A stretch of DNA of 38,200 nucleotides from Flavobacteriaceae bacterium (GTDB taxonomy: Bacteria; Bacteroidota; Bacteroidia; Flavobacteriales; Flavobacteriaceae), in the NCBI GenBank assembly GCA_020346245.1, contig CP070778.1, positions 1,985,763-2,023,962 on the forward strand, written 5' to 3'. Under the pieces are notes generated by a model. The model did no database searches. It had not been told where the DNA came from and saw nothing but the letters and a program-made list of their open reading frames with translations. Position numbers and translations under genes: made by a program. Position 1 is the stretch's first letter. Each line of letters opens with the position of its first letter. Shown here piece after piece: positions 1-8,434 of the stretch.

Positions 1-1842
1 TGTCATAGTTTCAAGTCTGGTTTTGGCATCTGATGATAGCTTGTGACCGGTCATGAGGATACAATAGCTCTGTTCAGCGCCACGGCCCACTCGCCCTCTT
101 AATTGGTGCAATTGTGAAAGTCCGAAACGTTCTGCACTCTCAATAATCATAACTGAAGCATTAGGGATGTTTACTCCTACTTCAATTACTGTTGTCGCAA
201 CCATAATTTGTGTTTCGCCTTTAACAAAGCGTTCCATCTCATAATCCTTATCCTGTGGTTTCATTTTGCCATGGACTATGGATATCTGATAATTTGGTAG
301 TGGAAAATCTCGTGCTATACTCTCATAGCCGTCCATCAGATCCTTATAGTCCAATGCTTCTGACTCCTGAATTAGCGGATATACAATATATACTTGCCTT
401 CCCTTTTTTATTTCATCCCTGATAAATTGAAACACTTTTAATCGGTTTTTGTCGAACCTGTGTACAGTTTTCACAGCTTTTCTTCCAGGTGGAAGTTCAT
501 CAATTACCGAGATATCAAGATCGCCATAAAGACTCATGGCCAGGGTTCTTGGTATTGGTGTAGCGGTCATTACCAGGATATGTGGAGGAACCTCATTCTT
601 GTGCCATAATTTCGACCTTTGAGCAACACCAAACCTATGCTGTTCATCAATTATTGCTAAGCCAAGATTTTTAAATTGTACTTTATCTTCCAATACAGCA
701 TGTGTGCCTATAAGTAGGTGAAGTGTGCCATCTTCCAGTTGCTCATGTATACGTTTTCTTTCAGCCCTTTTAACGGATCCTGTAAGTAAAGCCACATTAA
801 TGCCAATAGCTCCCAGTAATTCTAATATGCTTTTGAAATGCTGATTAGCCAATATTTCAGTCGGAGCCATTAAGCAAGCCTGATAACCATTATCGAGAGC
901 CAATAAAATGGTCATTAAGGCCACTACCGTTTTACCAGATCCTACATCCCCTTGTAAAAGGCGGTTCATTTGGGCTTTACTACCCAGGTCTGCTCTTATT
1001 TCTTTAATGACTTTCTTTTGGGCCACAGTAAGCTCAAATGGTAAGTGGTCTTTGTAAAATTTATTAAATAGGTTTCCCACACTTTTAAATGGATAACCTT
1101 TTATTTTTTGTTTTCTAACTAATTTCTTTGAAATCAGTTGCAGCTGAATGTAAAATAATTCTTCAAATTTAAGTCGGAATTGTGCTTTAGCTAATAATTT
1201 AAGATCCTTGGGGAAGTGTATATTAAACATGGCCTCTTTTTTAGAAATCAACCGAAGCTCATCTCTTAAAGCAGGGGAGAGGGTTTCCCTGAATTCTCCC
1301 TTCGTTTCTAAGAATAATTGTTGCATTAACTTACTGACTACCCTGTTTGTAATGCCCCTGGCGCTTAGTTTTTCTGTTGAAGGATAAATAGGCTGCAAAG
1401 ATACCCTTATTCCTTTTTCATGAACAGTAAGCAATTCCATATCGGGGTGTGGCATAGAAAATCGTCCACTAAACCAATTCGTTCTTCCGAAAATGACATA
1501 AGGTGTATTTAATTTGATATTTTCCCTAATCCATTTCTGTCCACGGAACCACACCAGTTCCATTTCCCCGGTATCATCCAGGAACTTAGCGACTAAACGG
1601 CTTCCTTTTTTTTGCTCAACCGTTTTAATATGGATGATTTTTCCAATTAGTTGAACATCGGCATTCCCTCTTTGTAACTCATTAATTTTATAATACCTTG
1701 TTTTATCAATATACCTATTGGGAAAAAGATTAATTAAATCCTGATAAGTCTCTATCCCCAATTCAGACTTCAGTATTTCAGACCTGTTTGGCCCAACACC
1801 TTTTAAATAGGTGACCGGAGTTTGGAGATAGTTCTCATTCAT
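1..1842 (-). CDS. recG: ATP-dependent DNA helicase RecG (3' end beyond window)
   Basis: RecG unwinds branched DNA (Holliday junctions, stalled forks) in the cytoplasm. I translated this strand directly: 614 codons are open from ATG at 1840-1842 to the window edge, so the last part of the usual roughly 700-residue protein is missing. The N-terminal wedge/OB region opens with a helix-hairpin-like 'TYLKGVGPNR'. Walker A is GDVGSGKT (about 298-305), the RecG-type DEQH box is at 399-402 (IIDEQHRFGV), a TATPIPRTLA segment follows, and the motif VI region reads LHQLRGRVGRG. It is divergent from the peptidase gene at 1924 across 81 bp. I see no convincing TAnnTTTG on this strand, only a weak TATTTTCG-like match. 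The identification is secure; only the C-terminus is unseen. Confidence 0.97.
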   Translation of the reverse strand, partial: MNENYLQTPVTYLKGVGPNRSEILKSELGIETYQDLINLFPNRYIDKTRYYKINELQRGNADVQLIGKIIHIKTVEQKKGSRLVAKFLDDTGEMELVWFRGQKWIRENIKLNTPYVIFGRTNWFSGRFSMPHPDMELLTVHEKGIRVSLQPIYPSTEKLSARGITNRVVSKLMQQLFLETKGEFRETLSPALRDELRLISKKEAMFNIHFPKDLKLLAKAQFRLKFEELFYIQLQLISKKLVRKQKIKGYPFKSVGNLFNKFYKDHLPFELTVAQKKVIKEIRADLGSKAQMNRLLQGDVGSGKTVVALMTILLALDNGYQACLMAPTEILANQHFKSILELLGAIGINVALLTGSVKRAERKRIHEQLEDGTLHLLIGTHAVLEDKVQFKNLGLAIIDEQHRFGVAQRSKLWHKNEVPPHILVMTATPIPRTLAMSLYGDLDISVIDELPPGRKAVKTVHRFDKNRLKVFQFIRDEIKKGRQVYIVYPLIQESEALDYKDLMDGYESIARDFPLPNYQISIVHGKMKPQDKDYEMERFVKGETQIMVATTVIEVGVNIPNASVMIIESAERFGLSQLHQLRGRVGRGAEQSYCILMTGHKLSSDAKTRLETMT

Positions 1843-1890
1843 AGAACGAAAATAACGGTTACTGCATAATACTGCAATAGCGCAAATTGC

Positions 1891-1898
1891 TAAATTTG
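1891..1898 (+). promoter_or_regulatory. Putative -7 element (TAAATTTG) for the M1 peptidase gene
   Basis: TAAATTTG matches the Bacteroidetes -7 consensus TAnnTTTG and ends 25 bp before the ATG at 1924. No good TTG lies at the expected distance upstream, so this is a single-element match. Confidence 0.35.
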
Positions 1899-1923
1899 AA
1901 CTAAGAATGGTTTATTAACTACT

Positions 1924-4011
1924 ATGAACTTTATTAATTCACTTTTAGCAATGCTTTTTTCGGGCTTTATTTTTGGTCAGTCGCAGCCCTCAGTGGATTT
2001 TTATAAAGCTGCCATTCATGTAATTCCTGTTCCTTCCACTAAAGGTATAAATGGTAAAGTAACGTATTGGTTTAATGTTCTGGATAAGACGGATTCAGTT
2101 TTTTTAGACGCTAAAAACATGGATTTTTCCTCTGTACTATTAAATGGCAAAAAAGTTCGTCATTCAAATGCCAAGGATAAAATAGTCCTCTATAAAAAAC
2201 TCAAAGCAGACAAAGCATATAAATTAACACTGGATTATTCTGTAATTCCAAAGCAAGCGGTTTACTTTCTGGGTTGGGAAGATTCATTAGCAGACAATAA
2301 TCAAATATGGACTCAGGGCCAGGGAAAATATACCAGTCATTGGCTCCCTAGTTTTGATGATATGAATGAGAAAGTTGAGTTTGATCTCAAACTTACTTTT
2401 AATAAAGAATATGAAGTAATTGCCAATGGAAAATTGAAGGATACATTTTTGAAAGGCTCACTAAAAACATGGTTTTTTGATATGAAACGCCCAATGAGCA
2501 GTTATCTTCTGGCGTTCGCCATAGGGAATTATGACAGTGAGAAAGTCATAAATAAAAATGGAATACCTATAGAACTTTATTATTACCCTATGGACAGTCT
2601 AAAAGTAGAGCCGACCTATAGGTATACCAGTGAAATATTTGATTTTCTTTCGGAAGAGATCGGGATAGACTATCCGTGGCAAAATTACAAACAGATACCT
2701 GTCCGTGATTTTTTATATGCCGGGATGGAGAATACAGGTGCTACCATTTTTTCTGATGGGTATGTGATAGACAGCATGGCTTTTGTAGATAAAAATTATG
2801 TAAATGTGAACGCTCATGAAATGGCTCACCAGTGGTTTGGAAACCTTGTTACGGAAAAGGACAGCAATCATCACTGGCTCCATGAAGGTTTTGCATCCTA
2901 TTATGCCTTGCTGGCAGAAAAAAAACTATTTGGTAACGATTACTTTTATTGGAGGCTTTATGAATCTGCAAAACGTCTTCAACAATTAAATAACCAGGGG
3001 AAAGGAGAGGCGTTGACAGATCCAAAAGCGAGCAGCCTGACCTTTTATGAAAAAGGGGCATTGGCCCTTCATATATTGAGAACAAAAGTTGGAGATAAAT
3101 TTTTTAAGAAAGGCATGATGACTTATCTGGAAAAATATCAGTTTGCTAATGTCACAATATCAGATTTTATCTCAGAGATGGAATTGGCAAGCGAATTGGA
3201 TTTGAATGATTTTGTCCAATCCTGGTTGAATGACACGGAATTTCCATTTGAGAAAGTAAAATTATTGCTTGCGTCTTCTTCTAAAGATTTGCAAACCTAT
3301 TTTAGTCTTCAAAGTGAATTGATGTCGAGTAATTCCGGGAATGAAGAAATTATTAGTCAGATATGGAGTAGTAATTTATCGCATAGACTAAGAGAAAATA
3401 TCATCCTAGACTATCATGAATCCTTATCTGAAAGTTTTCTAAGGGATGCATTTGACACAAAAGATTTAAAGACTAGGCAGGCTTTAAGTATTGCTACGGA
3501 TAGAATTCCTTCAGAAATGAAAAAACAATTTGAATCCTTATTGGAAGATAAAAGTTATATTACCATTGAAAATGCCCTATATCGCTTGTGGATATCCTTT
3601 CCGGAGGACAGAATAGCCTATTTGGAAAAAACTAATGGCATCATTGGTCTTCCCAATAAAAATGTTCGTATGTTATGGTTGTTGTTGGCAGTACTAACTA
3701 GGGATTATTTGAGTGACGTACAAAGGACAAATTATAAAGAGGAATTATTTGGATATACTTCTGAAATAAATTCTTTTGAGGTTAGGCAAAACGCATTTTC
3801 TTTGATTTCAGAGGTTTATCCCTTGTCAGACCAAAACCTGAAAGATTTGGTGAATGCATCGGTTCATCATTCCTGGCAATTCAGGAATTTTGCCAGGAAC
3901 CTCATAGAAAGGTTATTAAGAGATGACAAACAAAAACAACGGTTGATCGAAATATCAAAAGAACTAAAGGGTAAAGAATTGCGTTATATACAAAGTAAAC
4001 TGCAAGTATAA
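1924..4011 (+). CDS. M1-family zinc aminopeptidase, secreted
   Basis: This 695-residue protein should remove N-terminal residues from peptides outside the cytoplasm. A signal peptide (about residues 1-19, ending FIFGQS) is visible. The gluzincin catalytic set is complete: the exopeptidase motif GMENTG (267-272), zinc site HEMAH (298-302) with the third ligand E321 eighteen residues on (WLHEGFASYY), and the usual transition-state Tyr in FYEKGA (Y375). A helical region of about 250 residues follows, as in shorter bacterial M1 enzymes. Its stop codon shares one base with the start of the patatin gene (TAATG), so the two are probably co-translated. The substrate cannot be told from sequence. Confidence 0.93.
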   Translation: MNFINSLLAMLFSGFIFGQSQPSVDFYKAAIHVIPVPSTKGINGKVTYWFNVLDKTDSVFLDAKNMDFSSVLLNGKKVRHSNAKDKIVLYKKLKADKAYKLTLDYSVIPKQAVYFLGWEDSLADNNQIWTQGQGKYTSHWLPSFDDMNEKVEFDLKLTFNKEYEVIANGKLKDTFLKGSLKTWFFDMKRPMSSYLLAFAIGNYDSEKVINKNGIPIELYYYPMDSLKVEPTYRYTSEIFDFLSEEIGIDYPWQNYKQIPVRDFLYAGMENTGATIFSDGYVIDSMAFVDKNYVNVNAHEMAHQWFGNLVTEKDSNHHWLHEGFASYYALLAEKKLFGNDYFYWRLYESAKRLQQLNNQGKGEALTDPKASSLTFYEKGALALHILRTKVGDKFFKKGMMTYLEKYQFANVTISDFISEMELASELDLNDFVQSWLNDTEFPFEKVKLLLASSSKDLQTYFSLQSELMSSNSGNEEIISQIWSSNLSHRLRENIILDYHESLSESFLRDAFDTKDLKTRQALSIATDRIPSEMKKQFESLLEDKSYITIENALYRLWISFPEDRIAYLEKTNGIIGLPNKNVRMLWLLLAVLTRDYLSDVQRTNYKEELFGYTSEINSFEVRQNAFSLISEVYPLSDQNLKDLVNASVHHSWQFRNFARNLIERLLRDDKQKQRLIEISKELKGKELRYIQSKLQV

Positions 4012-4919
4012 TGAGAGCTTTAGTAATATCCGGGGGAGGTAGTAAAGGCGCTTTTGCCGGAGGTGTTGCACAATACCTGATGCAGGAACTGAATCATCAA
4101 TATGACCTTTTTCTTGGGACATCAACCGGAAGCTTGCTAATTTCACATCTGGCACTTCAAAAGATTCAAAAAATTAAAGAGGTTTATACTTCAGTAGATC
4201 AGGAAAGTATCTTCAGTAATTGCCCTTTTGTAATTCAAAACAAATATGGCGTTGCAAATATTGGCATAAACCATTGGAATGTGCTGAAGAATTTCTACAA
4301 GGGTAGCCGAACCTTTGGGGAGAGCCATAATTTATTGAAGCTTATAAAAAATACATTAACACCTGAGGAATTTGAAATTCTTAAAACAGATAAGAAGGAT
4401 ATTGTAGTTACAGTATCCAATCTCTCTTTAAATACCGTAGAATACAAGTCCATTAAGGATTTTGAGTATGATGATTTTTGTGAATGGATTTGGATTTCAT
4501 GCAATTATACACCTTTCATGAGCCTGGTCCGTAAAGCTGGCTGCGAATATGCAGATGGAGGCCTTGGAAGTATGGTCCCTATTGAAGAAGCGATTATGAG
4601 AGGGGCTACAGAGGTAGATGCAATTATTTTACATACTGAAGTGACTCATTTTAACAGAATGCCCTCTAAGAATGCATTTTCACTCCTTACCAGCATGTTT
4701 GCATTTATGTTAGATAGAATTGAACGTCAGAATATCCGGATTGGTAAGTTTGTTGCCAATAACAACAATGCAATAATTAATTTTTATTATACCCCAACCG
4801 TATTGACAACTAATTCGTTAATCTTTGACAAGGAGAAAATGACTTCCTGGTGGGAAAAGGGCTATGACTTTGCAAGAACTAAAAATGTAGAACTAAGTGC
4901 CTTTGAACCGGAACAGTAA
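4011..4919 (+). CDS. Patatin-like phospholipase
   Basis: A 302-residue serine lipase/acyl hydrolase of the patatin family, likely acting on phospholipids or acyl esters. The oxyanion loop GGGSKGAFAGG (8-18), nucleophile elbow GTSTG (36-40, Ser38) and catalytic Asp in DGG (182-184) are all present, so the Ser-Asp dyad is intact. No signal peptide or lipobox is seen, so it is probably cytoplasmic or peripherally membrane-bound. The ATG overlaps the last base of the preceding aminopeptidase stop codon, which points to translational coupling. It ends 15 bp from a convergent gene with no clear terminator between. The physiological substrate is unknown. Confidence 0.93.
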   Translation: MRALVISGGGSKGAFAGGVAQYLMQELNHQYDLFLGTSTGSLLISHLALQKIQKIKEVYTSVDQESIFSNCPFVIQNKYGVANIGINHWNVLKNFYKGSRTFGESHNLLKLIKNTLTPEEFEILKTDKKDIVVTVSNLSLNTVEYKSIKDFEYDDFCEWIWISCNYTPFMSLVRKAGCEYADGGLGSMVPIEEAIMRGATEVDAIILHTEVTHFNRMPSKNAFSLLTSMFAFMLDRIERQNIRIGKFVANNNNAIINFYYTPTVLTTNSLIFDKEKMTSWWEKGYDFARTKNVELSAFEPEQ

Positions 4920-4934
4920 GATATATTCCTAAGC

Positions 4935-5453
4935 TTACCAGATTTCTCCAATTTCCTTTTTTACAAAGGCGAGTGCCGTTGCCGAAGGAGATTGCTTTTC
5001 CATAGTTTCATTTAGAATATCTTCACGCAGCTTATCAGCAGAGTCAGATTCAGACATGCCGGCTTTTCGTATAGATTGAATGGTTGCATTTTTAGCTGCC
5101 TTTATAATATTCCAGCAATCGTCACTCATGTAGATCTGTTGGGATAAATTATGATCGAATTCGTTTTCAATAGTCCGGATCAATAATTGCTCATATGCAT
5201 TTTTATCCGCAGATTTTGGACCTACTCTTACTACAAGACTTGGTATTGAGATACGTTCTAAAAACAGGGCCATACGCTCATACGCCTGTAAGCGAATGGG
5301 CATAGCATTTTTTTGAGAATCTTTATGAAGTAAAAACCTTCTGCGACCTTCCTCGTTTCTGGTATGTAATCTAAAGAAATAAAAAGCTACAGCGCCGGTA
5401 ACCACGGCAGGCAATAAAAATGCGAAAAGTTGAAAAATTCCGTCCCCAGTCAT
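4935..5453 (-). CDS. Conserved small membrane-anchored protein (DUF7935-like)
   Basis: This 172-residue protein has one N-terminal membrane helix (about residues 7-27, rich in F/L/A/V), then a charged soluble domain with the segment 'LQAYERMALFLERI' and a predicted helical tail. I recall similar proteins in Bacteroidetes under DUF7935, but the function is unknown and the family assignment is from memory. No catalytic motif is visible. The ATG at 5451-5453 is the first in frame. It is convergent with the patatin gene. The 118 bp between it and the upstream OmpA-like gene contain no clear -7 element. Confidence 0.75.
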   Translation of the reverse strand: MTGDGIFQLFAFLLPAVVTGAVAFYFFRLHTRNEEGRRRFLLHKDSQKNAMPIRLQAYERMALFLERISIPSLVVRVGPKSADKNAYEQLLIRTIENEFDHNLSQQIYMSDDCWNIIKAAKNATIQSIRKAGMSESDSADKLREDILNETMEKQSPSATALAFVKKEIGEIW

Positions 5454-5571
5454 GTTTTGGTAATTTAGTTTGGTTTATGGATGTAGAACGCTGGAATATT
5501 CAAAAAATTATAACTATGATTTTATCTCTTTAAGTAGACGGTATATTAACTATGAAAGAGCATGCTTGCTT

Positions 5572-6345
5572 TTATTTCTTCATGTTTTGTCTTAACCTGA
5601 GGTAGAACAAATTAAAGTTGGGATGAAGCCTGATATGCAACGATTTAACCAAGTCAGTTTTTCTTGAAACTGCAATTCTTTCTGCTTTTACATCAGCGGG
5701 ATTTCCAATAATAGTTGCTATAGAAGCAGCTTGTGAATATACATTTTCCCAGCTGTTAGCATCATCTGTGTGGAATTCAAGGGTTACAACCATCTCAGGA
5801 TTCGCTTTAATCACTCCACCTATTTTGTTTAGCATATCGGTTGCTGCCTCTTCCAGCATAATGCTATTTGGGTCAGTTCCAAATAAAGTAGAATTATCAA
5901 TAATCACTGTTACGGCACCACTTTCCACTTTAATATTTGCGTTTTCACCCAGTGTTTGTTTAAAATTAGTTAGTACCAGCAAGGAAATTGAATCATTACT
6001 TGTCAGGGCGTCATTAATGAATTTCAATTCCAGTTCTTTCTTTCTGAGGGACTCCATAACACCGCTAAGCTTATCCTGTCTTTGACTAGCCTGACCGGTA
6101 AAATTATTTAGATTTTCCAGTAATATAGCGTTATTCTCTTCGAGGCCTTTTAATTGACTTTCAAAGGAATCTGCTCTGGCCTGGCTTATTTTCTCGCTTT
6201 TTTTGGATTCTAAAAGTTCAGCCTTTACACCTTCCAATTCCGCATTCAAACTGTTGACCTGGGCCAGGAGTTCTTTCTTATTTTGAGCTTGTAATGTACC
6301 TCCAAGTAAAAACAAAAAGAGTATTGATAAAGTAATTCTATTCAT
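5572..6345 (-). CDS. OmpA/MotB-like protein with degenerate peptidoglycan-binding domain
   Basis: A 257-residue exported protein: signal peptide (1-20, ending TLQAQ, no lipobox Cys), a long coiled coil (about 22-115), then a domain that lines up with the OmpA-family lipoprotein at 12487-13338. The two share the coiled-coil exit ('MESLRKKELELK' against 'LESLQEKDLTIR'), the 'LF' strand (TLFGTDPNSI) and the HTDD core (FHTDD, 191-195, where GHTDD is usual). After that it lacks the conserved NW-LS--R helix and the NRR--I motif that OmpA domains use to hold diaminopimelate. The tail aligns again (FNLFYLRL against IDQFYSMI). It is probably a periplasmic structural paralogue that no longer binds peptidoglycan in the usual way. 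It has its own promoter at 6402-6430. Confidence 0.8.
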   Translation of the reverse strand: MNRITLSILFLFLLGGTLQAQNKKELLAQVNSLNAELEGVKAELLESKKSEKISQARADSFESQLKGLEENNAILLENLNNFTGQASQRQDKLSGVMESLRKKELELKFINDALTSNDSISLLVLTNFKQTLGENANIKVESGAVTVIIDNSTLFGTDPNSIMLEEAATDMLNKIGGVIKANPEMVVTLEFHTDDANSWENVYSQAASIATIIGNPADVKAERIAVSRKTDLVKSLHIRLHPNFNLFYLRLRQNMKK

Positions 6346-6401
6346 GGGTATTATTGATTAATTAAAAAAACAGGAATATATACTTTTATATAAATGAGAC
6401 A

Positions 6402-6430
6402 CAAAAATAGTCTATTTAAGCGTTTACCAA
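6402..6430 (-). promoter_or_regulatory. Bacteroidetes-type promoter for the OmpA-like gene
   Basis: Read on the minus strand, TTG (6428-6430) is followed after 18 bases by TATTTTTG (6402-6409), a full match to TTG-N18-TAnnTTTG. It lies about 57 bp before the ATG at 6345. Confidence 0.6.
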
Positions 6431-6476
6431 TTTACCTCGTTCAGATAATTCTAATTTATATTTGACCCCATTCAAT

Positions 6477-7757
6477 TCAATCATACATATCCAGGTAATC
6501 AAGACTCATTTCAGTAAGTGTTTTTACCCCTAAAATCAATCCGCTGTCATCAATAATAAAATCAGGGGTATGATGAGGGTATGATTCCGTAGTTCCGGGT
6601 GCCATGCCACCTAAAAAAAAGAAAAACCCGGGAATCTTTTCTTGAAAATAAGAAAAATCCTCAGCGCCAGTAATGGCTTTCTGAATCTGAATATTTTCCT
6701 TACCACCAACCCGTTGCATGGTAGGCAACATTTTAACTACCAGATCCGGATCATTGTAAGTAATGGCAGTCATTGTTTGAATGTCTATGGTGGCATCACC
6801 ACCATAAGCATTTGCTATTGCAGGCACCATTTCCTCCATTCTGCGATTAATCATTTTTTGCATGTCATAGTCTAAGGTACGGATGGTGCCAATGAGCTCA
6901 GCACTCTCCGGAATAATATTAAAACGAACACCGCTTTTAATTTTCCCTACTGAGATGACAGCTGCTTCATTTGTAAGATCAGATTCTCTGCTGATTATTG
7001 TCTGTAAACCATCAATTATCTTGGCACTTATGAGAATAGGATCAATACCTAACCACGGTTGTGAACCGTGACTTTGTTTTCCTTTTACATTGATCACAAA
7101 ACGCTGTGCAGCTGCCATTGTTCCACCCGACTTATATCGAATAACACCTACCGGGATTTCGGATTTAATATGCAATCCAAAAATTGCATCAACATCAGGT
7201 TTTTTTAAAACACCTTCCTTCACCATCAGCAGTGCACCGCCTTCTTCCCCGGGAGGTGCTCCCTCCTCTGCGGGTTGAAAAATAAATTTTACCGTTCCTT
7301 TTATCTTGTTTTTATTCTTGGATAAAACCTCTGCTACCCCCATTAAAATAGCCGTGTGTGTATCATGTCCGCAGGCATGCATAACTCCCACCTGCTCTCC
7401 AAGAAATTCGGATGTAGTCGTAGACTTAAATGCAAGGTCATTGCGCTCAGTTACCGGCAATGCATCAATGTCTGCCCTAAGCGCTACAACTTTTCCAGGT
7501 TGCTCCCCTTTTAAAATGCCAACAACGCCGGTATGGGCTACACCGGTTTGCACGACTATGCCCAATGATTCTAAATGTGCTGCTATTTTTTTTGCTGTCT
7601 TAAACTCGCGATTGGATAATTCCGGGTTTTGATGTATTTCTCTTCTCCATTTAATAACCTTATCCCCAATGCCATTATAGTCAATGGATAAATCCGTTCC
7701 CTGGGCCAGAACTATTGTTCCAATGAGAAGAAACAGTACACAAATTAGTTTATTCAT
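6477..7757 (-). CDS. M20D-family amidohydrolase (N-acyl-amino-acid / hippurate hydrolase type), exported
   Basis: A 426-residue di-metal amidohydrolase that should cleave N-acyl amino acids or similar amides. A signal peptide (1-18, ending TIVLAQ) sends it out of the cytoplasm. Family motifs are intact: RADIDALP (94-101), the metal loop HACGHDTH (127-134, Cys129 and His131), QPAEEG (161-166, catalytic and metal-binding Glu), GLHI (His196), and near the C-terminus GAEDFSYF and PHHTPDF. The SHGSQPW segment marks the lid/dimerisation domain. It begins only 4 bp after the DsrE-like gene upstream, so the two form an operon. The exact substrate cannot be assigned. Confidence 0.93.
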   Translation of the reverse strand: MNKLICVLFLLIGTIVLAQGTDLSIDYNGIGDKVIKWRREIHQNPELSNREFKTAKKIAAHLESLGIVVQTGVAHTGVVGILKGEQPGKVVALRADIDALPVTERNDLAFKSTTTSEFLGEQVGVMHACGHDTHTAILMGVAEVLSKNKNKIKGTVKFIFQPAEEGAPPGEEGGALLMVKEGVLKKPDVDAIFGLHIKSEIPVGVIRYKSGGTMAAAQRFVINVKGKQSHGSQPWLGIDPILISAKIIDGLQTIISRESDLTNEAAVISVGKIKSGVRFNIIPESAELIGTIRTLDYDMQKMINRRMEEMVPAIANAYGGDATIDIQTMTAITYNDPDLVVKMLPTMQRVGGKENIQIQKAITGAEDFSYFQEKIPGFFFFLGGMAPGTTESYPHHTPDFIIDDSGLILGVKTLTEMSLDYLDMYD

Positions 7758-7761
7758 AGTA

Positions 7762-8307
7762 TTAAAATTTTATAAGTTGAAAACCATCGTCCTGTAGCTG
7801 AATCAATGCCGTCATGGCGGATAAAGCCAACTCAACACCATCAATAGTGTCTGAAACAGGTATATTACGAGAAATTGAGGATTGACCGCAAAACACAATG
7901 CTAACACCTGCATCCAAAAGTTTTTTTATTAATTCTTCATTAGGATTGTCTGTAGCATACCTCTTTTTATACTCAGAATTTTTCAAAAGATCTTTTGAAG
8001 CCCTATTGTGAACCACAAGGGCAACTTCTAAATTCGACAGTGGTACGCCACTTTGAGCATGCATATTTAGAAAGCGCGCAGCCGTTTCAATGCTTTTGTT
8101 CAATTTATCAGATGATTCGGAAGTATTCATAATATCAAAAACCACCTTGTATTCTTTAGAGGGATACGTTTTGAAATCTGGATTCTCTATTCTCCAAACT
8201 TCCCCGTATTCTTTTATTATAGGGCCAGATTCTTTTGTTTGCGAGAGCACAAGTGTATGGCTGAGAAGTAGGATGGTGATAAGGCTAAAAAATTCAGTTT
8301 TTGACAT
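7762..8307 (-). CDS. Exported DsrE/DsrF-like protein
   Basis: From the ATG at 8305-8307 this is 181 residues. The frame is open to a TTG at 8316, but the ATG gives a normal signal peptide (ending LVLSQ). The body resembles the DsrE/YchN fold: a beta-strand with 'YKVVFDI', a helix ending 'AARFLNMHAQSGVP', the strand 'LEVALVVHNRA', and a Cys-containing strand 'VSIVFCGQS' (Cys about 140). In DsrE proteins that Cys carries persulfide. A periplasmic relative could handle sulfur or simply be a scaffold. It leads a two-gene operon with the amidohydrolase. Family assignment is good, biochemical role unknown. Confidence 0.82.
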   Translation of the reverse strand: MSKTEFFSLITILLLSHTLVLSQTKESGPIIKEYGEVWRIENPDFKTYPSKEYKVVFDIMNTSESSDKLNKSIETAARFLNMHAQSGVPLSNLEVALVVHNRASKDLLKNSEYKKRYATDNPNEELIKKLLDAGVSIVFCGQSSISRNIPVSDTIDGVELALSAMTALIQLQDDGFQLIKF

Positions 8308-8434
8308 ATAGCTCAATAGAATTTCTAAATATATTCAAATTGTCTAAAATACGAAGTCAATCTTCATAAATAATGTTTGTCACTTTTTCTTGAGGTTAAT
8401 TATGGTTAAATTCACGGCATAAAATACCAATGGT

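Noticed and set aside
6642..7632. Series of plus-strand frames opposite the amidohydrolase gene
   Set aside because: Shadows of a strongly supported gene; none has a promoter or family motif.
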